This document shows, in pieces, positions 62,289 through 64,000 of a DNA stretch of 64,000 nt. The stretch lies in the NCBI GenBank assembly GCA_009731375.1, contig BJOX01000127.1, positions 329,950 to 393,949 on the forward strand, given 5' to 3'. The first letter of the stretch is position 1, and each line of letters opens with the position of its first letter. The DNA is from Paulinella micropora. Taxonomy: Eukaryota > Cercozoa > Imbricatea > Euglyphida. The notes under the pieces are model-generated. The model did no database searches, was not told the DNA's origin, and worked only from the letters and a program-made list of their open reading frames with translations. Made by a program: the position numbers and the translations under genes.

Positions 62289-63916
62289 NNNNNNNNNNNN
62301 NNNNNNNNNNNNNNNNNNNNNNNNNNNNNNNNNNNNNNNNNNNNNNNNNNNNNNNNNNNNNNNNNNNNNNNNNNNNNNNNNNNNNNNNNNNNNNNNNNNN
62401 NNNNNNNNNNNNNNNNNNNNNNTTTTTTTTTGGGGGGGGGGGGGGGTGGGGGACGACATTAAAGAGAAAAGAGACACACAGATAATTTTTCTTACATGTT
62501 CTTGCATGGTAGGCTGGGCTCAAGCTGGCCCTGGTCTCTGCCGTCAAGGAACATCTTTCAGGTCCCCCCCACCTCCAAGCCCTGAACCTTCCTTTGATCT
62601 AGTAAACGGGTCCGTGCAAATCCTTACAGTTTGTTGTGTATGTGAACTCGGGCGTTCAAGGAATGTATTTTGCGCTGTTCCCCTGCTAGGGGGTCCAATC
62701 ATTTTGGCCGATTACCTCCGCGACGTGCTCAATTGTCGTGCTGCCAATACGGGCGATCTAACCTATGCACGTACCAACATGCCTCCTTCCTGCGTGTGTG
62801 TGTGTATGTATGTGTGTGTGTTTGAAATCGATTTTCTTTGACTTGGCGTGAGAGTATATTGAGTAAAACGGGAGTGAAGCGGACTCAGATAGAAATACAT
62901 ACACATAACGCACACGTACACGCACATATACAGTAAATGTATATATAATATAGAGAGAAATAAATAAAGGAAGAAAGAACATAGACAGAAGGATGAACGA
63001 GAAAAAAAAGGGGAAAGAGGGGAAGAGAAGAGAGAAGAAACGCTTATTGAAGTTGTGGTATTTCTGGCAGGCGTGATAGGTATGCGAGGGCCTGCTCGCA
63101 ACTTGGACGAGCTCCTCCTAGCCATAGTCAGGAAAATTGGATGGTCGCATTTCATCGCACACCCAAGTACATTGTATGTATGACGCCTATAGTTCTTTCA
63201 GGAATTTTGTTTTCTCATTAGCTTTTTAGGAGCAGTTCCCAACAAAATTGCAAATAAAGATAATCCATGAAGACTATTTCAGCAAAGAGTAGCCTTGAAC
63301 ACTAATCTGTACGTGTTTATATCGTCAGGTGCTTGCAAATCTTGAGTGAAGGTATATAAATTTATAGTCTTAAATTGGCTGCAAGTTTTGTGCATAGTGT
63401 GAGGATATTTTCTCCCGAATGAGGATGTTTTATGCCAAATGACTATCTTTAGTATCTAAGTCTGTGCATTTCACACCGCTAAGTGACCTTACACAAACAT
63501 AAATATATTAGGTATAGAGAGGAGGTTTGAAAAAGTTTGGGGGGGGGGGGTGGTAAAAGTGGGCAGGATGGGTAAAGGTGCTTGAATGATTCTATGTGGG
63601 GTTATGGAATTTCCATAATTCTTCTGAAATCGCAGGACCAAAGGTGGGGCCCGCATTGAGGGAAGCGAGGAGGTCACCGAAGACTGGCGTGCTGAAGGCG
63701 GCTTGCATGAAACGCGCCCCCTGACACTTCAAGATAAGGCAAACCTCCAACCCTAACAGTCGCATGACTTGTCAATCCAGAAACAACCAAGCCAACATGT
63801 CGCTGCTTGCCTTATGTCGCTGCCATTAGGATCGTGCAGCGAGGTTCTTTCTGAAGCTCTTTCGTGAGGGCCGCTTTGGTCGTGTGATGCTGGACCAAGT
63901 AGCCGTCACACAATAA
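58299..63916 (+). CDS. MTG1: MTG1/YlqF-type mitochondrial ribosome-associated GTPase, 15 exons
   Basis: Circularly permuted GTPase of the YlqF/MTG1 family, acting in large-subunit assembly of the mitochondrial ribosome. Exons: 58299-58843, 58948-59000, 59260-59330, 60169-60355, 60442-60526, 60639-60688, 61205-61273, 61349-61398, 61836-61901, 62100-62135, 62513-62561, 62690-62770, 63071-63143, 63636-63672, 63830-63916. All phases fit. Motifs: INWYPGHMAKSLETL, LLEVRDGRIPFTSAN, LVLLNKAG (G4, early as expected for permutation), LVLGFPNTGKSSIINSL (G1), TGAVPGITR (G2), VLVLDTPGIM (G3), VPRFEPGSTG, LADYL, and C-terminal DRAARFFLKLFREGRFGRVM. The start is uncertain: the first exon is open for 181 codons, far longer than usual, and includes a 57-bp triplication. 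A later Met is likely. Confidence 0.93.
58394..58564 (+). repeat. 57-bp in-frame triplication in MTG1 first exon
   Basis: Units 58394-58450, 58451-58507 and 58508-58564 are nearly identical. Each encodes the 19-residue MLFYVALAMRRLVRTDMSL. The period is divisible by three, so the frame stays open. Confidence 0.92.
59030..59110. repeat. Perfect 35-bp inverted repeat (hairpin) in MTG1 intron 2
   Basis: Arms 59030-59064 and 59076-59110 are exact reverse complements with an 11-base loop. The arm starts ATGCAAAATCGCATTCGC. It lies 30 bases after the exon-2 donor. Could be a small foldback insertion or a structured RNA. Confidence 0.9.
59500..59960 (+). repeat. TTTA microsatellite in MTG1 intron 3
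   Basis: About 400 bases of (TTTA)n with TTCA, TTGC and TTTG variants, between exons 3 and 4. No exon echoes were noticed here. Confidence 0.92.
60986..61046. other. Assembly gap (N)
   Basis: 61 Ns after a G-run, inside MTG1 intron 6. Confidence 0.95.
62289..62422. other. Assembly gap (N)
   Basis: 134 Ns between about 78 C and T/G runs, inside the intron after MTG1 exon 10. Confidence 0.95.
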
Positions 63917-63917
63917 A
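63912..63917 (+). promoter_or_regulatory. Poly(A) signal AATAAA overlapping the MTG1 stop
   Basis: CAATAAATATTG contains the TAA stop (63914-63916) and a canonical AATAAA, implying a very short 3' UTR. The ORF ending at 49515 has the same arrangement. Confidence 0.5.
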
Positions 63918-64000
63918 TATTGCAAGAACGCTGCATGGAAACATTCGCCTTCATTGGGCCGGGGTTGGTGTTCGATTTGAGGTAAAGCTATCACTCAAAC

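Overview
This window is a draft-quality piece of a eukaryotic nuclear genome. The evidence is split genes with GT-AG introns, a tRNA-derived SINE, several non-autonomous DNA transposons, and many runs of N. Simple-sequence DNA dominates (CATA/GTAT, TATC/GATA, ATT, TTC, CT, TA and others). The host is most likely a unicellular eukaryote with animal-like gene content, but the sequence alone does not identify it.

Region 1 (about 1-29.2 kb, + strand) is one very dilated gene for an SLC12 cation-chloride cotransporter, closest to the SLC12A9/CIP branch. Thirty short exons (mostly 35-215 nt) can be chained with consistent splice phases. They cover about 740 codons in 27.9 kb; the 5' end lies left of the window. 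The introns are almost pure microsatellite and are full of 'exon echoes': tandem, decayed copies of the edge of the neighbouring exon, each with its splice site and separated by microsatellite. The introns also hold a SINE, two MITE families and a GC-rich hairpin family.

Region 2 (29.2-36.8 kb) is mostly non-coding. It holds a fourth hairpin copy, a TTAA-flanked piggyBac-type MITE, poly(A)-ended stretches, a 684-base gap, another SINE, and one exon-like segment at 33353-33516.

Region 3 (36.8-46.2 kb, + strand) encodes a seven-transmembrane protein (36827-38819). It is followed by eleven phase-compatible small exons (39391-46160) for a polar, disordered, basic region. These may be the cytoplasmic tail of the same receptor, if the first gene's apparent stop is bypassed by a GTCTAT donor just before it.

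Region 4 (46.2-58.3 kb) is repeat-rich intergenic DNA with two foldback elements, one small two-exon gene on the minus strand (52226-52557) and three weak coding candidates.

Region 5 (58.3-63.9 kb, + strand) is a 15-exon gene for an MTG1/YlqF-type circularly permuted GTPase that acts in mitochondrial ribosome assembly. It is traceable from the INWYPGHMAK motif to the stop codon.

The genes are independent single-copy genes, not a pathway cluster. The most unusual biology is the exon-edge echo structure of the introns.
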